A stretch of DNA of 64,000 bases from an uncultured Psychroserpens sp. (GTDB lineage Bacteria > Bacteroidota > Bacteroidia > Flavobacteriales > Flavobacteriaceae), in assembly GCF_947501425.1 (NCBI RefSeq), contig NZ_CANMVN010000011.1, forward strand, positions 1 through 64,000, given 5' to 3'. A model generated the notes under the pieces. That model was not told the origin of the DNA and did not search any database. It was given only the letters and a program-made list of their open reading frames with translations. A program made the position numbers and the translations under genes. Of the stretch, positions 44,283 to 54,122 are shown in pieces; position 1 is the first letter of the stretch, and each line of letters starts with the position of its first letter.

Positions 44283-45131
44283 TTACATGGCTCCCCATTC
44301 TTTTAGAGACGCCATATTCTGCTTTACATAGTTTTGGTTATCAGCTTCTTTGGCAGCAGCCATAGATTGTTTAGCTAATTCAATAGCTTTCTTCTTATCA
44401 CCTGCAGCAGCATAGATTAACGATTGTTGTCTTAATTGCCAATATTTTGGATCTTCAGTCATAGACATTGCTTTATCCATCCACTCTTTTGCTTTTCCAA
44501 TATCTTTACCTGTATTTAAATAATATACTGCAGACGCATAGTAATCGTTAGCACTAGGCCCTGCCATTATTTTATCAATTGCAGTTGTAACTGATTTGTC
44601 TGTTGGCACAGTAAAAGGGATTGCTGCATATGATTTCTCCCAAATAATATCAATAGTTCCACTATTTGTTGTAATGTTATTAATATCAATGGTCATTGTT
44701 TCTACATTAAAAGGAATAGCATTCACATCTACCTTAGCAGTTGCAACTACTTTACTGTCATCCCAATTTCTAGGTGCTCCCCAATTGTTAGTATCATTGT
44801 AGAACATGACGTCCCACTGTGTAGCTGAATTTAATTTTGTAAACATTGCATACGATCCTGCTTTAATCTCCTGTCCAGCTATAGTAACATCATCACTAAA
44901 AGTGATTATAGTATTTTTATTAGCTCCAGTTCTCCAAATACCTCCGAAAGGTTCTAAATCTCCAAATATTGTTCTTCCCTTAACACCTGGACGAGAATAT
45001 TCGATAGTAATATCAGTTAATCCAACCTTTTGTTCCACTTTAGAGAGCGGGCTAGGTTGTGGTGTTTCAATTTGTGCATATGAAGCGAAAGTCATTGCAA
45101 ACACTGCAAACACTAATAGTAATCTTTTCAT
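44283..45131 (-). CDS. DUF2911 domain-containing exported protein
   Basis: 282 residues from the ATG at 45131; the signal peptide MKRLLLVFAVFAMTFASYAQ is the natural N-terminus. An upstream TTG at 45185 would only add an unrelated stretch. The DUF2911 core (about 25-175) has VTDITIEYSRP-like wording (LTDITIEYSRPGVKGRTIFG), PFGGIWRTGANK and GSYAMFT. The C-terminal hundred residues are helical TPR-like repeats (AKEWMDKAMSM, KKAIELAKQSM). Periplasmic, function unknown. Monocistronic, convergent with the PIG-L operon. Confidence 0.9.
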   Translation of the reverse strand: MKRLLLVFAVFAMTFASYAQIETPQPSPLSKVEQKVGLTDITIEYSRPGVKGRTIFGDLEPFGGIWRTGANKNTIITFSDDVTIAGQEIKAGSYAMFTKLNSATQWDVMFYNDTNNWGAPRNWDDSKVVATAKVDVNAIPFNVETMTIDINNITTNSGTIDIIWEKSYAAIPFTVPTDKSVTTAIDKIMAGPSANDYYASAVYYLNTGKDIGKAKEWMDKAMSMTEDPKYWQLRQQSLIYAAAGDKKKAIELAKQSMAAAKEADNQNYVKQNMASLKEWGAM

Positions 45132-45482
45132 TGTATTAGTTTTAATGATTAGTTTTAAATTCCATGTAAATTTACAAACAAGCAAACCCTTTGTTTGTTA
45201 AGAAAACCTTAAATTAGAAAAACTGTTCATTAATCTCCCTTGTCAATCAACAAATAATACTATGGTTGGTGTTATTCTATAAAAAGCTAGGTTTCCTAGT
45301 ACAAAGCCTAAAGCATCCATAAATCCCATAAGATCCTCTACTCCTACCTTAGTCACAGGACATCTAAGATATTGAGCCTAACTCAAAACACTATGTACAG
45401 ATGCTTTACTGGCTGTTGTTAGCTGAGCTGGTTAATGACTATGAATGCTCTTAAACCATTTATAATAATGTCTTGTTAAATT
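45132..45482. other. Gene-free stretch before the photorepair island
   Basis: About 350 bases between divergent genes (413 including the operator region). It must contain the DUF2911 promoter. No repeat module, tRNA-like fold or convincing reading frame was seen. The last part leads into the operator described next. Confidence 0.5.
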
Positions 45483-45513
45483 TTGTTTAATCATAATTAA
45501 ATATGGTTAAACA
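45483..45513 (+). promoter_or_regulatory. Candidate operator of the TetR-led operon
   Basis: Half-sites TTGTTTAA (45483-45490) and TTAAACAT (45507-45514 region) form an inverted repeat. Between GTTTAA and GTTAAACA there are exactly 15 bases. The same pair with the same spacing occurs at 54059-54090. The downstream half ends about five bases before the -7 box, a position suited to repression. Confidence 0.65.
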
Positions 45514-45518
45514 TTTTG

Positions 45519-45526
45519 TATCTTTA
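45519..45526 (+). promoter_or_regulatory. -7 promoter box TATCTTTA of the TetR operon
   Basis: One mismatch to TAnnTTTG, 18 bases before the ATG at 45545, directly after TTTTG. It aligns position for position with TATATTTG at 54095-54102 downstream of the twin operator. Confidence 0.6.
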
Positions 45527-45544
45527 CAGCACAATTTGACAATC

Positions 45545-46201
45545 ATGGCAAGAAAGAAAAACATTACAAGTAACGACATTATTACATTTTACATGGATTA
45601 TGTGCTAGAGTACAACGAGCAACCTAAAACCATTTATGCTTTTGCAAAAGCTAATAACTTTGAAGAACAAAAATTCTATGAGTTTTTCGGATCTTTTGAA
45701 GCTGTAGAAAAGCATGTGTTCAATGCTTTTTTTGACAATAGTATAAAGGTTTTAGAACAAAGCGAAGATTATAATTCATTTGATGCGCGAAATAAATTAC
45801 TCAGTTTTTATTTCACATTCTTTGAGAACTTAACTGCCAACCGAAGCTATGTAAAATACGCACTCGAGCATCACAAAAACAGCCTTAAAGGTTTAAGTCT
45901 ATTATCAGAATTAAAGTCATCCTTTACCAGTTACATAGAACATTTGGGCATTGAACTCATAGACATCAAACAGGAGCAAATTGACAGAATCCAAAGACGT
46001 GGCCTTAAGGAAACGGCATGGTTACAACTCTTATTAACCATGAAGTTTTGGATAGATGACACGTCGGCTGGATTTGAGAAAACAGATATTTTCATCGAAA
46101 AGTCTGTTAACACTAGTTTTGATGTACTTAATGTTGCTCCAGTAAGAAGCCTCATAGACTTTGGAAAATTTATTTTCAAAGAAAAAATTCACATGAATTA
46201 A
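45545..46201 (+). CDS. TetR family transcriptional regulator
   Basis: 218 residues from MARKKNITSND; an upstream in-frame start at 45503 would include the operator and promoter, so it is rejected. The N-terminal HTH is recognisable (TIYAFAKANNFEEQKFYEFF, ending in the F-G-S-F-E-A segment typical of TetR helix 3-4). The C-terminal ligand-binding region is helical with TRP/LEU-rich WLQLLLTMKFWIDD and fits the TetR_C group seen in Bacteroidota. First gene of an eight-gene run to 53982. Its own promoter holds the inverted repeat, so autoregulation is likely. In other bacteria similar gene sets are run by MerR-type LitR/CarH photoreceptors; none is seen here. Confidence 0.85.
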   Translation: MARKKNITSNDIITFYMDYVLEYNEQPKTIYAFAKANNFEEQKFYEFFGSFEAVEKHVFNAFFDNSIKVLEQSEDYNSFDARNKLLSFYFTFFENLTANRSYVKYALEHHKNSLKGLSLLSELKSSFTSYIEHLGIELIDIKQEQIDRIQRRGLKETAWLQLLLTMKFWIDDTSAGFEKTDIFIEKSVNTSFDVLNVAPVRSLIDFGKFIFKEKIHMN

Positions 46202-46210
46202 TTTGTTCCA

Positions 46211-47521
46211 ATGAAAACTATAGACAAAATACCAACATCCAAAATACAAAGAGCCACAAAATTAGTTTCCACAGGAGCTAAGGTTGGTGTTAATTATCTC
46301 AAGTATTATGGAGATAAATTGACAAAAACCGAAACTGAGGCTAAAGAGCGTTTAAACCAAAATAATGCAGAAGACATTTATGATGGTTTGAAACAGCTTA
46401 AAGGTAGCGCACTCAAAGTTGCACAAATGCTCAGTATGGAGAAAAGTATATTACCTCAAGCCTATGTAGAAAAATTTTCATTGGCACAATTTTCTGTTCC
46501 TCCTTTGTCACCTCCATTAGTGATAAAGACTTTTAAAAAATATTTTGGGAAATTACCAAATGACATATATGATACCTTCAATGCAACTTCTGTGAATGCT
46601 GCAAGTATTGGACAAGTCCATATTGCAGAAAAAAATGGGAAAAAACTTGCTGTGAAAATCCAATATCCAGGAGTTGCCGAAAGTATCGCATCAGATCTTG
46701 CTATGGTTAAACCTATAGCGATGAGTATGTTCAACATTAAAGGAAAAGATTCTGATAAGTACTTTAAGGAAGTTGAAGGTAAATTAATTGAGGAGACAAA
46801 TTACATTTTGGAAGTTGAGCAAAGCAAAGAAATAGCTAAAGAATGCGCTCATATTCCAAACCTTTTGTTTCCTCAATATTATGAAGAGCTATCCTCAGAA
46901 CGTATTATCACCATGGATTATATGGTTGGTGAGCACCTTTCTGAATTTGTAGCTCACAATACTAATCAAACGTATTCCAATCAATTAGGTCAAGCCCTAT
47001 GGGATTTTTATATGTTTCAAATTCACAGATTAAAAAAAGTACACGCAGATCCACATCCAGGAAATTTTCTAGTGTCTGAAGACGGGCAATTGATTGCACT
47101 AGATTTTGGATGTATGAAAACTATTCCGGAAGAATTTTATGTACCTTATTTTGAGCTAGCTGAAAAAGACAACATCAACAACCGTGAGTATTTTGTTGAA
47201 AAACTTTATCAACTTGAGATCTTAAGAGAAGATGATAGTCCTAAAGAAATTGCATTTTTCACCGAAATGTTTCATGAAATGTTGAGTTTGTTTACCCAAC
47301 CATTTCATGCTGAAACTTTTGATTTCTCAGATGGTGATTTCTTCGGAAAAATAGCTGAATTGGGCGAACGTTATTCTAAAAGCACAGAGTTAAGAAAGAT
47401 GAATGGCAATCGTGGATCCAAGCACTTTATTTATATCAACAGAACGTTTTTCGGACTTTATAATTTGATGTTTGATTTAAAAGCAAAAGGCATCAAAATC
47501 AATAATTTCAATACATTATAA
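46211..47521 (+). CDS. ABC1/AarF/UbiB family atypical kinase
   Basis: 436 residues. The ABC1 core is clear: KGSALKVAQMLSME (the KxGQ-like N-terminal motif region), AASIGQVHIAEKNGKKLAVK with the nucleotide-binding Lys, the EETNYILEVEQ segment, HADPHPGNFLV as the catalytic loop and LDFGCMK as the DFG equivalent. ABC1 proteins support quinone or lipid metabolism; plant members respond to photo-oxidative stress, which suits this photorepair context (inference). It starts nine bases after the TetR stop and its stop overlaps the next ATG by one base. Confidence 0.9.
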   Translation: MKTIDKIPTSKIQRATKLVSTGAKVGVNYLKYYGDKLTKTETEAKERLNQNNAEDIYDGLKQLKGSALKVAQMLSMEKSILPQAYVEKFSLAQFSVPPLSPPLVIKTFKKYFGKLPNDIYDTFNATSVNAASIGQVHIAEKNGKKLAVKIQYPGVAESIASDLAMVKPIAMSMFNIKGKDSDKYFKEVEGKLIEETNYILEVEQSKEIAKECAHIPNLLFPQYYEELSSERIITMDYMVGEHLSEFVAHNTNQTYSNQLGQALWDFYMFQIHRLKKVHADPHPGNFLVSEDGQLIALDFGCMKTIPEEFYVPYFELAEKDNINNREYFVEKLYQLEILREDDSPKEIAFFTEMFHEMLSLFTQPFHAETFDFSDGDFFGKIAELGERYSKSTELRKMNGNRGSKHFIYINRTFFGLYNLMFDLKAKGIKINNFNTL

Positions 47522-48135
47522 TGACACACATTAGTAATGAACAACTGGACAATTTTCATCATCTCTACCGCATCAACTTAATCAACAGTTGTTCTGGCTA
47601 TAAATCTGCTAACTTACTAGGCACAAAATCTCCTGATGGTATTGAAAACGTTGCTGTATTTAGCTCAGTAACTCACATAGGCTCTAATCCGCCAATGCTA
47701 GGCTTTTTTCTGAGACCAACTACAGTAATGAGAAATACCTATGAAAATTTAAAAGCCTCTGGCTATTATACCATCAATCATATTCATCAAAACATATTAG
47801 AAGATGCGCATCACACCTCGGCAAAGTACGATGCTGAGATCTCTGAGTTTGACAAAACCAGGCTCATTTCAGAATATAAAAATAAATTTCAAGCACCTTT
47901 TGTAAAACATGCGCCAATACAATTGGCAATGGAATATGTTGAGGAATATGATATTAAAGCTAATAATACCATTCTAGTTGTAGGGAAAATTGTAGGTTTA
48001 TATATTAAGGATGATATACTTGAAGATGATGGCTTTATAAATTTATCTAAAGCTCAGGTAGCCACAATAAATGGTCTTGATGGCTATGCAGTACCAGAAT
48101 TAAAAACACGTTTTGGTTATCAAAGACCCAAATAA
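47521..48135 (+). CDS. Flavin reductase family protein
   Basis: 204 residues, the split-barrel FMN-binding fold. Segments SCSGYKSANLLGTKSPDG, NVAVFSSVTHIGSNPPMLGFF and TVMRNTYENLKASGYYTINH match the flavin reductase-like domain. It starts within the stop of the ABC1 gene (TAATG). It may supply reduced flavin or bind FMN for another reaction; in an operon of FAD photolyases a flavin role is attractive but not shown. Confidence 0.88.
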   Translation: MTHISNEQLDNFHHLYRINLINSCSGYKSANLLGTKSPDGIENVAVFSSVTHIGSNPPMLGFFLRPTTVMRNTYENLKASGYYTINHIHQNILEDAHHTSAKYDAEISEFDKTRLISEYKNKFQAPFVKHAPIQLAMEYVEEYDIKANNTILVVGKIVGLYIKDDILEDDGFINLSKAQVATINGLDGYAVPELKTRFGYQRPK

Positions 48136-48143
48136 CTCAACAC

Positions 48144-49568
48144 ATGAAAATTCTTGTAACAGGTGCAACAGGTTATATTGGCAAACGGTTAATTCCGTTG
48201 TTAGCCAATGATGGCCATCATATTGTTTGTGCAGTTAGAGATAAACTACGCGCAGATAAAAGCTATGCTGAAGATGACGAAATCGATGTTGTTGAAGCCG
48301 ATTTTCTTAAACCTGAAACACTACAAAATATCCCTGAAGATATCGATGTAGCCTTCTACCTGATACACTCCATGTCAAATTCTTCAAAGGATTTTGAATC
48401 TCTAGAAGAGCGATGTGCGGTTAATTTTAAAGACCGTATTAAACACACCAAGGTGAAACAAGTAGTTTATCTTAGTGGCATTACTAATGAAGACAATCTG
48501 TCTAAACATTTGCAATCACGTAAAAATGTTGAAGACATATTAAAATCTGAACATTACGCATTCACCATTTTTAAAGCTGGTATTATTGTGGGTTCTGGTA
48601 GTTCATCTTTTGAAATCATAAGGGATTTGGTTGAAAAACTCCCATTTATGATTGCTCCAAAATGGCTAAATACCAAAACACAACCTTTAGCAGTAAGAGA
48701 TGTGTTAGCTTTTTTACATCGCAGTGTTGGACGTGAGGAATTGTACAACAAATCATTTGATGTCTTTGGTCCAGAAATTTTAACCTACAAGCAAATGCTT
48801 TTACAATTTGCTGAAGTAAGAGGCTTAAAACGATATATATTAACTGTTCCTGTGATGACACCAAAATTATCATCATATTGGTTATACTTTGTAACCTCAA
48901 CATCATACAAACTAGCGTCTTCATTGGTGGATAGTATGGGAGTTCAAATTATTGGTAAGCCAAGTAATATCAATGAACTTCAAGATGTAAATCCACTAAC
49001 CTACAAACAAGCTGTTGAATTGGCTTTTGAGAAAATAGAGCAAAATAGTATCATCTCAAGTTGGAAAGACTCTATGGTGAGTAGTGGTAGATTAAGAAAG
49101 AGTTTACATAAATATATCAATGTCCCAAAGTATGGCTGTTTCACAGACTACAAAGAGCGTCCAGTAACTAACGTCAAAAAGACCATAGATAAGATTTGGA
49201 GTATTGGAGGTACAAATGGTTGGTACTACGGAACGTTTCTCTGGAAAATACGAGGTAATCTCGATAAATTATTTGGTGGTATTGGCTTACGTCGCGGACG
49301 CACCAGTCCAACAGAGTTAGATGCAGGAGACGCGCTAGACTTTTGGCGTGTAATCTTTGCTGATAAATCTCAGCAAAAACTACTGCTCTATGCCGAAATG
49401 CGATTACCTGGTGAAGCATGGCTGGAATTTAAAATTGAAGACAAGTTATTAAAACAAACAGCTACATTCAGACCACGCGGACTTTGGGGTCGTTTATACT
49501 GGTACAGTGTATTACCTTTTCATGGATTTATATTCAGAGGAATGATAAACAAGCTAGTAGATGTCTAA
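48144..49568 (+). CDS. NAD(P)H-binding SDR-type protein with C-terminal DUF2867
   Basis: 474 residues. The N-terminal Rossmann fold (1-290) starts [16 protein letters not shown] and includes AFYLIHSM and [11 protein letters not shown], an extended/atypical SDR. The C-terminal part (about 330-474) fits DUF2867, with [35 protein letters not shown] and [19 protein letters not shown]. The combined architecture is frequent near photolyase genes. Its last eight bases overlap the start of a DUF2256 gene. Enzymatic substrate unknown. Confidence 0.87.
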   Translation: MKILVTGATGYIGKRLIPLLANDGHHIVCAVRDKLRADKSYAEDDEIDVVEADFLKPETLQNIPEDIDVAFYLIHSMSNSSKDFESLEERCAVNFKDRIKHTKVKQVVYLSGITNEDNLSKHLQSRKNVEDILKSEHYAFTIFKAGIIVGSGSSSFEIIRDLVEKLPFMIAPKWLNTKTQPLAVRDVLAFLHRSVGREELYNKSFDVFGPEILTYKQMLLQFAEVRGLKRYILTVPVMTPKLSSYWLYFVTSTSYKLASSLVDSMGVQIIGKPSNINELQDVNPLTYKQAVELAFEKIEQNSIISSWKDSMVSSGRLRKSLHKYINVPKYGCFTDYKERPVTNVKKTIDKIWSIGGTNGWYYGTFLWKIRGNLDKLFGGIGLRRGRTSPTELDAGDALDFWRVIFADKSQQKLLLYAEMRLPGEAWLEFKIEDKLLKQTATFRPRGLWGRLYWYSVLPFHGFIFRGMINKLVDV

Positions 49569-49704
49569 ACATAAAAAACAACATCTACCCGAAAAGGTAT
49601 GTAAAACCTGCGGCTTACCATTTGCCTGGAGAAAAAAATGGGAAAAGAATTGGGATCATGTTAAATATTGTAGTGAAAGATGCAGAAGAAACAAAACAAC
49701 ATAG
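49561..49704 (+). CDS. DUF2256 zinc-ribbon peptide (47 residues)
   Basis: ATG 49561, stop TAG 49702-49704. The peptide has [19 protein letters not shown] and later [10 protein letters not shown]: two Cys pairs (C14xxC17 and C38xxxC42 spacing) as in DUF2256, a family almost always found beside photolyase or cryptochrome genes. It overlaps the upstream gene by eight bases and the cryptochrome gene by 25, so all three are translationally linked. A longer open frame at 49484-49720 in another frame is a shadow. Confidence 0.88.
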   Translation: MSKHKKQHLPEKVCKTCGLPFAWRKKWEKNWDHVKYCSERCRRNKTT

Positions 49705-50990
49705 CACTCGTTTGGTTTAAAAACAATTTGAGAGTTCAGGATAATACGGTTTTAAATGAAGTCATTCGCAATCACAAATCTGTAATTGCATGCTATTGCT
49801 TTGATCCTAGACATTATGAGACCTCTAAATTTGGCTTTAAAAAAACCGAACAATTCAGAGCTAAATTTTTAATTGAAAGTATTGAGGATCTAAAAAAGAA
49901 TTTAAAAGCATTAAACATTGATTTGTTTTTAACTACCAAAACTCCAGAAACGGCTATTCTATCACTCACAGAGCAATTTAACATTAATTGGATATATTCT
50001 CAAAAAGAATGGACTAGTGAAGAAACCAAAGTCTCAGACCGTTTAAATTCTATCTTGCCAGATGATGTAAAACTCATTGAGATTTATGATCAATTTCTTT
50101 TCCATCCAGCCGATATATCCATGGGGTTTCAGGCCATTCCAAATGTGTTTACAGTCTTTAGAAAAAAAGTTGAGAAGTATAGTAAAGTCAGACCTTCACT
50201 AAAAAATCATTCCGCAGAAAAAATCAAATCCATTGTAAATGATACTGAAATTCCAACACTCAAAGACTTAGGCTTTGAAAATTTTGAAACACATCCAAAT
50301 TCGGCATTTCCGTTTAAAGGCGGAGAAACTGCAGCTTTAGATCGTTTAAAAGATTACTTTTTTGTCACCAAAAAATTAGGTGTATATAAAAAAACCAGAA
50401 ATGGATTAGTAGGTAAAGATTTTAGCTCTAAATTCTCTCCATGGTTGGCTAACGGCAGTATTTCGGCAAGGACTATCTATTGGCAAATCAAAACATTTGA
50501 AAAGGTTCATTTTGAGAATCAATCTACCTACTGGCTCATTTTTGAATTAATTTGGAGAGATTATTTCAAGTACATTTCATTAAAATACCAAAATAACATT
50601 TTCAAAATCGGAGGTATTCTACGTAAGGATTACGATTGGAAAACTAATGATGTCCTGATACAAAAATGGATCAATGGTGAAACCCGTTCATCATTTGTTA
50701 ATGCCAACATGATTGAATTAAAAAAAACAGGCTGGATGAGCAATAGAGGTCGCCAGAATGTCGCCTCATTTTTCGCGAAAGAATTACTGTTGGATTGGCG
50801 TATAGGAGCTGCCTATTTTGAGGCTATGCTTATCGATTATGACGTGCACAGTAACTACGGAAATTGGATGTACGTTGCTGGTGTTGGAAACGACCCACGA
50901 GACCGTAAATTTAATGTAGACCTTCAAGCTGAACGCTATGACGCTAACGGAAAGTTTCAGCAACTATGGTTACAAGAACAATTATTCTAG
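49680..50990 (+). CDS. Cryptochrome DASH (photolyase/cryptochrome family)
   Basis: 436 residues. The N-terminal photolyase alpha/beta domain starts [15 protein letters not shown]. The FAD-binding C-terminal domain has [36 protein letters not shown], then the DASH-type [40 protein letters not shown] and [19 protein letters not shown]. These favour cry-DASH over classical CPD photolyase. DASH proteins bind FAD and an MTHF antenna and repair CPDs in single-stranded DNA or act as light sensors. It starts inside the DUF2256 gene and its stop directly abuts the next ATG. Confidence 0.93.
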   Translation: MQKKQNNIALVWFKNNLRVQDNTVLNEVIRNHKSVIACYCFDPRHYETSKFGFKKTEQFRAKFLIESIEDLKKNLKALNIDLFLTTKTPETAILSLTEQFNINWIYSQKEWTSEETKVSDRLNSILPDDVKLIEIYDQFLFHPADISMGFQAIPNVFTVFRKKVEKYSKVRPSLKNHSAEKIKSIVNDTEIPTLKDLGFENFETHPNSAFPFKGGETAALDRLKDYFFVTKKLGVYKKTRNGLVGKDFSSKFSPWLANGSISARTIYWQIKTFEKVHFENQSTYWLIFELIWRDYFKYISLKYQNNIFKIGGILRKDYDWKTNDVLIQKWINGETRSSFVNANMIELKKTGWMSNRGRQNVASFFAKELLLDWRIGAAYFEAMLIDYDVHSNYGNWMYVAGVGNDPRDRKFNVDLQAERYDANGKFQQLWLQEQLF

Positions 50991-52523
50991 ATGAAAACAC
51001 TCAGACTCATACTAGGTGATCAACTCAATATCAAACACTCATGGTTTAAAGACACCAATGAAGATATCGTGTATTGTATGTTTGAAATGCGTCAGGAAAC
51101 TGATTATGTAAAACATCATATTCAAAAAGTGATTGGTGTTTTTGCTGCAATGCGAGAGTTTTCTGAACACCTTAATGCTCTTGGTCATAACACAATCTAT
51201 TACAGAATCAATGATAAAGAGAATACACAAAATTTAGTTGACAATATATCTTCGTTATTGAAAGAACATAGCATTGAGCGTTTTGAATACATCTATCCTG
51301 ATGAATATCGATTAGATTCACAACTCAAATCCTTTTCTGAGAATTTAGACATATCAACATCAGTCGTTTCAGCAGAACATTTTTATACTGAACGCAATGA
51401 TCTAAAAACATTTTTTAAGGGTAAAAAGCAATATCTCATGGAGAACTTCTATCGAGACATGCGTAAAAAACACGACATCTTAATGATTGGTGGTCAACCA
51501 GAAGGTGGCAAGTGGAACTACGATAAAAGTAATCGAAACAAATGGAAAGGAGAGGTTGACATACCGAATTACAAATTGTTCAAAAATGATATTTCCGAAG
51601 TATTAGAAGATATTAAAACTGCTGATATAAAAACTATAGGTAGATTCCAAACAAAGACATTTTCATACCCAATTTCGAGGCCTCAAGCACTGGAACAGCT
51701 CAAATACTTTTGTGAAGCGCTTCTCATACATTTTGGCGACTATCAGGATGCTATGCATACTAATGAAGTGTATTTGTTTCATTCCAGACTGTCGTTTGCT
51801 ATGAATCTGAAATTAATATCTCCAAAAGATATTGTTACCACTGTCATGAATTATTACAGGAAACACGGTGATGATATTGACATCTCACAGGTTGAAGGTT
51901 TTGTGAGACAGATTATTGGTTGGCGCGAATATATGAGAGGTATGTATTGGGCTTTCATGCCAGATTACAAAGAAAAAAATGCCTTAGACAATCATAATAC
52001 ATTAGCTGACTTTTTCTGGACAGGAGACACAAAAATGAATTGTCTGAAGCACGCTATAAATAACTCATTAGATAATGGATATGCACATCATATTCAGCGT
52101 TTAATGATTACAGGTAACTACGCCTTATTAACGCAAACGAATCCAGATGAAGTTGACGATTGGTATCTAGGAATTTATATAGATGCTATTGAATGGGTAC
52201 AATTAACAAATACCAGAGGTATGAGTCAGTTTGCAGATGGCGGACTCATAGCTACTAAACCCTATGTTTCATCTGGATCATATATTAATAAAATGAGTAA
52301 TTATTGTAGTGATTGCCATTACAAAAAAAACAAAAAGTTAGGTGATGACGCTTGTCCGTTTAATAGTCTTTACTGGAACTTCCTCGACGACAAACGAGAA
52401 CAACTAGGTAATAATTTCAGAATGGGAATGATGTATAGCCTACTGGATAAAATGGATAAACAAGACCTTCAGCAAATAAAAGAAAAAGCACAACACATAA
52501 TTGAACATCAAGATGACTACTAA
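50991..52523 (+). CDS. Fe-S bacterial photolyase/cryptochrome (PhrB/CryB type, (6-4) class)
   Basis: 510 residues. It starts KTLRLILGDQLN, the hallmark of the photolyase-related (DPRP) family. Four cysteines at 351, 439, 442 and 455 (MNCLKH, YCSDCHY, ACPFN) match the [4Fe-4S] ligands of Agrobacterium PhrB (350, 438, 441, 454) almost number for number. GWREYMRGMYW and ITGNYALLTQTNPDEVDDWY also fit. Such enzymes repair (6-4) photoproducts using FAD and a ribityl-lumazine antenna. The gene begins one base after the cry-DASH stop and overlaps the next gene by 11 bases. Confidence 0.95.
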   Translation: MKTLRLILGDQLNIKHSWFKDTNEDIVYCMFEMRQETDYVKHHIQKVIGVFAAMREFSEHLNALGHNTIYYRINDKENTQNLVDNISSLLKEHSIERFEYIYPDEYRLDSQLKSFSENLDISTSVVSAEHFYTERNDLKTFFKGKKQYLMENFYRDMRKKHDILMIGGQPEGGKWNYDKSNRNKWKGEVDIPNYKLFKNDISEVLEDIKTADIKTIGRFQTKTFSYPISRPQALEQLKYFCEALLIHFGDYQDAMHTNEVYLFHSRLSFAMNLKLISPKDIVTTVMNYYRKHGDDIDISQVEGFVRQIIGWREYMRGMYWAFMPDYKEKNALDNHNTLADFFWTGDTKMNCLKHAINNSLDNGYAHHIQRLMITGNYALLTQTNPDEVDDWYLGIYIDAIEWVQLTNTRGMSQFADGGLIATKPYVSSGSYINKMSNYCSDCHYKKNKKLGDDACPFNSLYWNFLDDKREQLGNNFRMGMMYSLLDKMDKQDLQQIKEKAQHIIEHQDDY

Positions 52524-53982
52524 TACGCCAGATATTAATGTTGTTTGGTTAAAACGTGATCTGAGGCTCGAAGACAATGAAGCTATCTTCAATGCACTAG
52601 CATCAGGTAAACGAACACTCCTACTCTATACTTTTGAAAGAATGCTTATAGACGATGGTCATTATAGTGAGCGTCATTGGAATTTTATAAAAGAATCAAT
52701 AAGAGATCTCAATGCTCGACTAAAGCCATATAACACCAAAGTATTAACACTAGAAGCAGATATTATTTCTGCTGTTAATCAATTAATGGAACGTTACACG
52801 ATAAGAGATATTTATTCACATCAGGAAACTGGTATTTTAGTGACCTATAATCGTGATAAATTGTTTAAACGGTTTTGCAAAAACAATTTAATTACCTGGC
52901 ATGAAAATATAAATAATGGTGTACAACGCGGATTAAAGGATCGAGAGTTATGGCAAGAACGATGTAATGCGTATTTTGAAATAGAACCTTTATTATTTGC
53001 GCCTTCAAATAATCAGTTGCTTTCAATTGAAGATATTGAAGAATTGGAGACACTTGTACATGTTCCTAGTCTTGACACTCCAGATGACAGTCCTTTTCAA
53101 AAAGGAGGTCGCACAATGGGATTAAGATATTTGGAGTCCTTTCTAGACAAACGGTATGTCAATTATATGTTTCACATTTCTAAACCAGAATTAGCAAGAA
53201 CGGGTTGTAGTAGAATTTCACCATATCTCGCATGGGGAAACTTATCAATTAGAGAGGTATATCGTAAAGCTTTTTTTCTGAAGAAAACGTCAAAAAACAA
53301 AAAACCTTTGGAAGCATTCATGTCACGTTTACGATGGCAAGCACATTTCATTCAAAAGTTTGAAATGGAACACACCATGGAACAAGAAAGCATCAATAAG
53401 GGATTTCAAAAGCTAAAAAAGGACATTTCTGAAAACTATCAAAAAGCTTGGAAGACTGGTCAAACTGGCTATCCGCTTATAGATGCCTGCATGCGTTGTC
53501 TTAATGAAACAGGATATTTAAATTTTAGAATGCGAGCTTTAGTTGTATCGTTCTTTACGCATAACCTCTGGCAACCATGGCAAGCCGCTTCACAACATTT
53601 ATCACAAATGTTTTTAGACTTTGAGCCTGGAATACATTTTCCTCAATTACAAATGCAAGCAGGCGAAACAGGAACCAATATGCTTAGAATTTACAATCCG
53701 ATAAAAAATAGTCTTGAGCATGATCCTGATGCTACATTCATAAAGAAATGGGTACCTGAACTTCGGAAACTAGAAACTCATTTTGCTCACGAACCTTATT
53801 TAATGACAGAAATGGAACAGCAACTTTATGAGTTTCATCTTGGTAAAGATTATCCGTTTCCAATTGTAGATATAGATAAGACGAGAAAAAAAGCAAGTGA
53901 TACACTTTGGAATCTCAGAAAAAATAAAAAGGTACGTGAAGAAAGTAAAAGAATCTTAAAAAAACACACACTTCGCAGCTAA
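52513..53982 (+). CDS. Third photolyase/cryptochrome-family FAD-binding protein
   Basis: 489 residues from ATG 52513 (MTTNTPDINVVWLKRDLRLEDN); a TTG at 52501 is a less likely start. The N-terminal photolyase domain is followed by an FAD domain with CSRISPYLAWGNLSIREVY, TGYPLIDACMRCLNETGYL and NFRMRALVVSFFTHNLWQPW. Its end differs from CPD photolyases (GIHFPQLQMQAGETGTNMLR), so it belongs to a separate family branch whose lesion or signalling role is uncertain. It overlaps the Fe-S photolyase gene by 11 bases and closes the first operon. Confidence 0.88.
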   Translation: MTTNTPDINVVWLKRDLRLEDNEAIFNALASGKRTLLLYTFERMLIDDGHYSERHWNFIKESIRDLNARLKPYNTKVLTLEADIISAVNQLMERYTIRDIYSHQETGILVTYNRDKLFKRFCKNNLITWHENINNGVQRGLKDRELWQERCNAYFEIEPLLFAPSNNQLLSIEDIEELETLVHVPSLDTPDDSPFQKGGRTMGLRYLESFLDKRYVNYMFHISKPELARTGCSRISPYLAWGNLSIREVYRKAFFLKKTSKNKKPLEAFMSRLRWQAHFIQKFEMEHTMEQESINKGFQKLKKDISENYQKAWKTGQTGYPLIDACMRCLNETGYLNFRMRALVVSFFTHNLWQPWQAASQHLSQMFLDFEPGIHFPQLQMQAGETGTNMLRIYNPIKNSLEHDPDATFIKKWVPELRKLETHFAHEPYLMTEMEQQLYEFHLGKDYPFPIVDIDKTRKKASDTLWNLRKNKKVREESKRILKKHTLRS

Positions 53983-54058
53983 AAACTACAACACAAAGCA
54001 CTCATTAACAGCTATTTGACTTAATTATAGATGAAACCTATAGTATTATGTTAATTTT

Positions 54059-54090
54059 TTGTTTAAGTCTTATTACAAAAAGTTAAACAA
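54059..54090 (+). promoter_or_regulatory. Candidate operator of the second photorepair operon
   Basis: Inverted repeat TTGTTTAA (54059-54066) and TTAAACAA (54083-54090). GTTTAA and GTTAAACA are 15 bases apart, exactly as at 45485-45513. A further TGTTAA element lies just upstream at both sites. Best explained as a shared regulator binding site. Confidence 0.7.
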
Positions 54091-54094
54091 TTTG

Positions 54095-54102
54095 TATATT
54101 TG
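54095..54102 (+). promoter_or_regulatory. -7 promoter box TATATTTG of the second photorepair operon
   Basis: Exact TAnnTTTG match following the operator by four bases, 20 bases before the GTG start at 54123. Confidence 0.75.
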
Positions 54103-54122
54103 AATCACAAGAACAAACAGAA

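Noticed and set aside
49484-49720. 78-codon plus-strand frame overlapping the end of the DUF2867 gene
   Set aside because: A shadow frame. The DUF2256 gene in another frame at 49561-49704 has family Cys pairs and fits the operon.
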